Of a stretch of DNA of 64,000 bases, positions 61,213 through 64,000 are shown in pieces. The translations under genes were made by a program, and so were the position numbers. Source of the DNA: JBFMDN01 sp040753915. Lineage in GTDB: Bacteria > Desulfobacterota > Desulfomonilia > Desulfomonilales > Desulfomonilaceae. The DNA is taken from the NCBI GenBank assembly GCA_040753915.1, contig JBFMDN010000013.1, positions 1-64,000 of the forward strand, given 5' to 3'. Under the pieces are notes generated by a model. That model made no database searches. It had not been told where the DNA came from and saw only the letters and a list, made by a program, of their open reading frames with translations. Position 1 is the stretch's first letter. Each line of letters starts with the position of its first letter.

Positions 61213-61647
61213 TTATTCTGTGACAGGGTAGAACGTTATGAGCCTGTAGGTTTGACATCCATCCTCGATCCTCCCGCTCCCGATGATAACCCTGAACCGT
61301 TCCTTTGTGGGAGCCTTTCCCTCTAGCATCAAATTTCCATCCCTCGTAAGGATCGGGGGGTCTTCAGACTCCTCGAGCAGTTCCTTGACACAGGGCAAAA
61401 GCCGGTAGCGCCTGGCTATGTTGGGCACGTATCGTTTTGTATCGACATGTCTGAATCCCGCGTTGAGGTAGACCTTTCTTAGGGGCTCACCAAAGCACTT
61501 GACAAGTACGTACGGATGCGGCCCGGGGCATTCAGCCTGCCAGTTCTTGATAAACTCATAGGCCGCAGGCATGACCTGTGTGGGCCTTTTCGAGGTTATG
61601 GGATAGGGGAAGACCTTGCATTTGTACATGGGGCGGAAGATTATCAC
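61213..61647 (-). CDS. unknown protein with a BECR-nuclease-like tail
   Basis: A 144-residue frame opened by a GTG; a more likely start is the ATG at 61629. The first half (AAYEFIKNWQAECPGPHPYV, LVKCFGEPLRKVYLNAGFRH) looks like the end of an alpha/beta domain. The second half (LLEESEDPPILTRDGNLMLE, GKAPTKERFRVIIGSG, YRLITFYPV) resembles the barnase-EndoU-colicin-RelE nuclease folds found in phage-linked toxins. I am not sure of this. It lies between two inverted transposase relics, behind a heptamer repeat. Confidence 0.45.
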   Translation of the reverse strand: MIIFRPMYKCKVFPYPITSKRPTQVMPAAYEFIKNWQAECPGPHPYVLVKCFGEPLRKVYLNAGFRHVDTKRYVPNIARRYRLLPCVKELLEESEDPPILTRDGNLMLEGKAPTKERFRVIIGSGRIEDGCQTYRLITFYPVTE

Positions 61648-61693
61648 AATCAGGTAGAAAAACCGCCGCCTTTAGCGAAAACTTCAGTCTTGT

Positions 61694-61727
61694 GGAGAAG
61701 AGAGAAGAGAGAAGAGAGAAGAGAAGG
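61694..61727. repeat. heptanucleotide tandem repeat (AGAGAAG)
   Basis: About four copies of AGAGAAG in tandem, followed by AGAAGGG. It lies about 50-80 nt upstream of the leftward gene at 61213-61647, a place where copy-number change could alter expression. Confidence 0.8.
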
Positions 61728-61735
61728 GAACAGGC

Positions 61736-62005
61736 TTGACATTTCTGCATTCCATGGGTGAGGCGCTCGTTCAACACGGAAAGAGCTGGAAGTGCTCCGA
61801 GACCCGGGCCACGATCGGTATGGTGGTAGCGCTCAGAGATCGCCTGCCACTAATCGCCAGCGTCCAGCTCTTGCGACGAGATTCGTCCAGCCTCACTCAG
61901 GCGGTCAATCGTTTGCGTAAACGTGTGGAAACGGATCCCTGTCTCGCGGGCGCTTGTGACGGTATGAGACAAGGGCGTGAAAAAATAGACATGAGTCAAG
62001 CGTGA
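61736..62005 (+). pseudogene. C-terminal relic of RAYT transposase, inverted copy
   Basis: The frame reads LPLIASVQLLRRDSSSLTQA, then VNRLRKRVETDPCLAGACDG, the same DnaA-like tail as in the relic at 60856-61038, in opposite orientation. The N-terminal catalytic domain is absent. Two inverted relics around the gene at 61213 suggest a former composite insertion. Confidence 0.55.
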
Positions 62006-62189
62006 CCCTCTATCCGTTTCCTTCCCAAGAATTGTTCTGTGGACCTCCTAGACCCACCTAACACCCGTCAACCCGATGGAAATCCTGCCACAGAGACTAC
62101 AGGCCACTACCCGCACCGGACAGCAAAAAAATGTTCCCAATAAAGAAGCCTTGCGGATTGGCCCCAAATAGGGTATCTTAAACCCCGAA

Positions 62190-62810
62190 ATGGGGACAAC
62201 ACCAAACAAGCTGAGCTCCGCATTATTCGGCAAGGTCCGTTCCTCCGTACTCGCTCTCCTCTTCCGTCACAGTGACAAGTCTTTCTACTTTCGAGAAATA
62301 GAGCGGTCTGTCGGCATGGGAAGAGGAGCAGTCCAAAGGGAACTGGAGAATCTTGTCAGTGCCGGGTTGGTGAGCCGACGCAAACGAGGCAACCAGGTTC
62401 ATTATCAAGCCGACCCTCAATCGCCCATCTTCTCTGAAATCAAGTCTCTCATGGTCAAGACCGCGGGAGTAGCTGACGTGCTTCGGGAAGCTTTGAACAC
62501 CTTGGAGGATCGGATAACGACCGCATTCATCTATGGTTCGTTGGCAAAAGGAATGGAAAGAGCCGATAGCGACGTGGATGTCCTCGTTGTAGGGGACGTG
62601 CCGTTCTCAGAAGTAGTGGATGCCTTGGCTTCGGCACAGGAATCCCTCGGTCGAGAAGTAAACCCATCCGTGTACCCGGTCGAAGAGTTCATGACAAAGG
62701 TCTCGGAAGGACATCATTTCTTGACCTCCCTTGCCGGAGAGTCGAAAATATTCCTCATTGGAGACGAGGATGTCTTTGAAGGACTGGTTGAGAAACGGCT
62801 GGTTGGTTGA
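62190..62810 (+). CDS. HTH-nucleotidyltransferase (MNT) antitoxin
   Basis: A 206-residue fusion: an N-terminal winged HTH (about 1-85: SSVLALLFRHSDKSFYFREI, ERSVGMGRGAVQRELENLVS, AGLVSRRKRGNQVHYQAD) and a minimal nucleotidyltransferase (about 105-206) with AFIYGSLAKGMERADSDVDV, carrying the GS-x10-D-x-D motif. In MNT/HEPN modules the MNT AMPylates and silences the HEPN RNase. It overlaps the HEPN gene by 41 nt. The HTH suggests self-control of transcription. Frame intact, in contrast to the MNT remnant at 43527. Confidence 0.88.
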   Translation: MGTTPNKLSSALFGKVRSSVLALLFRHSDKSFYFREIERSVGMGRGAVQRELENLVSAGLVSRRKRGNQVHYQADPQSPIFSEIKSLMVKTAGVADVLREALNTLEDRITTAFIYGSLAKGMERADSDVDVLVVGDVPFSEVVDALASAQESLGREVNPSVYPVEEFMTKVSEGHHFLTSLAGESKIFLIGDEDVFEGLVEKRLVG

Positions 62811-63210
62811 ACACAAGACCACGCCCGCGGAGATTGCGGAGCTGTTGGCCATAGCCGATCGAGACCTGGCTGATTGCCGGGTCGATGGTCTCAGTCCTGA
62901 CTGGAGACTCAACATAGCCTACAACTCGGCTCTCCAGGCATCAACCGCAGCACTCGCTGCTTGTGGATACCGGGCCTCGAGAGACTCTCATCACTACAGG
63001 GTGATTCAGAGCCTATCCTTGACCATAGGAGCGGAATATTCCCTCGTACGAAGGTTCGACGCATTTCGGAAGAAGAGAAATATCGGCGGGTATGAGCGGG
63101 TTGGCACGGTGTCGAATCAGGAAGCAAGCGAGATGATTGCTCTGGCTGAGCGTATCCGGCAGGAACTGAAGGATTGGCTCAACGCCCATCATAGTGAGCT
63201 TGTTTCGTAG
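62770..63210 (+). CDS. HEPN-domain protein, toxin partner of MNT
   Basis: A 146-residue all-helical HEPN protein: IADRDLADCRVDGLSPDWRL, NIAYNSALQASTAALAACGY, then RRFDAFRKKRNIGGYERVGT. The RKKRN stretch takes the place of the catalytic R-x4-6-H motif; no His follows at the expected distance, so RNase activity is doubtful or uses another residue. ATG at 62770 overlaps the MNT gene; the pair is coupled. Confidence 0.8.
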   Translation: MSLKDWLRNGWLVEHKTTPAEIAELLAIADRDLADCRVDGLSPDWRLNIAYNSALQASTAALAACGYRASRDSHHYRVIQSLSLTIGAEYSLVRRFDAFRKKRNIGGYERVGTVSNQEASEMIALAERIRQELKDWLNAHHSELVS

Positions 63211-63577
63211 GAGCAGGATCGATTCAGCAGCCTCGCTCCTCTCTTGATTCTTTTCAAAGATCTTTCGTAAATCGTCAACCTTGAACATCCATCACTCCAA
63301 CGTGCCGAGCATAGGCCGGGACGACCGGCAAGTATCTGACGTCACATGCACGAAAGGACCCTTCTTCTCTCATCGCCGGACACCTCACCAGCAAGGTGTC
63401 CCCCCACCTATCACAATCCGCTCTCTCGTACCGGCCATTCTCAATATCAGATCAAGAATTGCCTCGATCAGACCTCAAAACCCTGCGAAACGCGAGTCGC
63501 GGGAGTAGAAAGGACCGGCAAGGAGGCTGAACGCAAAAGTTAACCCAAACCGGGGGATTGCGGTGAACGGTTACGAT
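63211..63577. other. intergenic after MNT/HEPN
   Basis: No convincing gene. On the minus strand a frame from 63288 starts MFKVDDLRKIFEKNQERSEA but runs antisense through the HEPN gene; it could be the start of a lost gene. The rest shows nothing recognisable. Confidence 0.35.
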
Positions 63578-63606
63578 GAAAACAAAAGCCGGGTCATGAC
63601 CCGGCT
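63578..63606 (-). terminator. intrinsic terminator of the leftward small gene
   Basis: AGCCGGGTCATGACCCGGCT (63587-63606) is a perfect 20-bp palindrome; on the minus strand it is followed by TTTTGTTTT. It overlaps the stop codon of the 75-residue gene at 63605-63830. Confidence 0.85.
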
Positions 63607-63830
63607 AATCATCATTCCACTGTTTGACTCTGCGCTCAAGAAAGCGTTTACAATCCGCACCACGACATACACTCAGATTCACTTCTGTGGATCCATGGAT
63701 GGTGCATACATCGGTCCAAGCATTCACGTTTCCCTCGCTCGCTTCCGCGACCCTGGATGGATTCGATATACTGTACAAACGGCAGAAAGCGTCCTGATAC
63801 CCCTTTTTGTCTTACATCCGATTCTTCCAT
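63605..63830 (-). pseudogene. 75-residue protein gene with a +1 frameshift in G4
   Basis: ATG at 63830 follows AGGTGAGG. The first frame reads MEESDVRQKG and the frame one base over continues YQDAFCRLYSISNPSRVAEA, NVNAWTDVCTIHGSTEVNLS, CRGADCKRFLERRVKQWND, ending at a TAG directly on the terminator. They join at G4 (63803-63800); three G would keep one frame. The continued peptide has four Cys, is protein-like, and fits the ribosome binding site and terminator, which is why I prefer it. Family unknown. Confidence 0.55.
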
Positions 63831-64000
63831 CGTCCTCACCTCACGGTCATCCTTTTCTCGCCCTTAGCATAAGCACGATTTCCAGCCGTGCAACAATTTT
63901 ACTGGAATTATGGAGCATTGTCGCCATCTGGAGCATTGGACGACCCTGTCATTGATGGCATGGATGGCGTTGGAGAAGGATGAACCCCTGGGCACATTAC

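Overview
The window reads as chromosomal DNA of an anaerobic Desulfobacterota (former Deltaproteobacteria) bacterium, perhaps close to Desulfomonile or the Syntrophobacterales. This is inferred from gene content: a quinol NO reductase, two Cys-type formate dehydrogenases of which one sits beside HdrA and two MvhD-like genes, selB, a SelC-like cysteine tRNA of a kind reported from deltaproteobacteria, a double-cubane protein pair and a NifB-family radical SAM protein. There is no rRNA gene or other taxonomic anchor.

Layout. 1-5.3 kb: the 5' end of a gene leaving the window, a dispersed repeat, then a leftward nitric-oxide operon (small Cys-containing protein, truncated HlyD-type adaptor, hemerythrin, a flavodiiron-protein remnant, qNOR) behind a perfect FNR/DNR-type palindrome. 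5.6-23.5 kb: a defence island, with a decayed transposition ATPase on the left, a rightward BREX type 3 operon (HTH gene, brxF, brxC, DUF1016 nuclease, pglX, ATPase/Toprim-like pair, brxH, pglZ, brxA-like), a relic of an Old Yellow Enzyme gene, a HicBA module and a truncated Y1 transposase. 23.5-31.7 kb: an Old Yellow Enzyme, double-cubane protein with its activase, and pstS-ynfA-pstC-pstA-pstB. 31.7-43.1 kb, leftward: periplasmic FdhAB, then a cytoplasmic FDH/MvhD/HdrA/MvhD cluster, selB, and the unusual tRNA. 43.5-46 kb: a toxin-antitoxin cluster (broken MNT gene, HigBA with paired operators, HicBA). 46.2-54.4 kb, leftward: eight overlapping or closely spaced genes joining a xanthine-dehydrogenase-family molybdoenzyme to a MocA-HD fusion, a phosphatase, a NapH-like ferredoxin, a Tat-exported binding protein and a NifB-like protein. 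54.7-55.2 kb: tandem repeats interrupted by a 199-bp MITE. 55.3-59.8 kb: a TIM-barrel protein and a two-gene SNF2 helicase/zinc-ribbon unit. 60-64 kb: Phd/VapC, inverted transposase relics, HTH-nucleotidyltransferase/HEPN, and a frameshifted small gene with a terminator.

The most notable features are (1) an 89-nt tRNA 140 bp upstream of selB with an 8-bp acceptor stem and long variable arm like tRNA-Sec, but anticodon GCA and discriminator U73 like tRNA-Cys; (2) a BREX-3 operon with two embedded extra modules, one a PARIS-like ATPase/Toprim pair; (3) the molybdoenzyme-NifB operon, whose combination of parts I do not recognise as a named system. Several small accessory genes (HigB, VapC, MNT, a 75-residue protein) carry single-base frameshifts, three of them in or next to homopolymers, while the long genes are intact.
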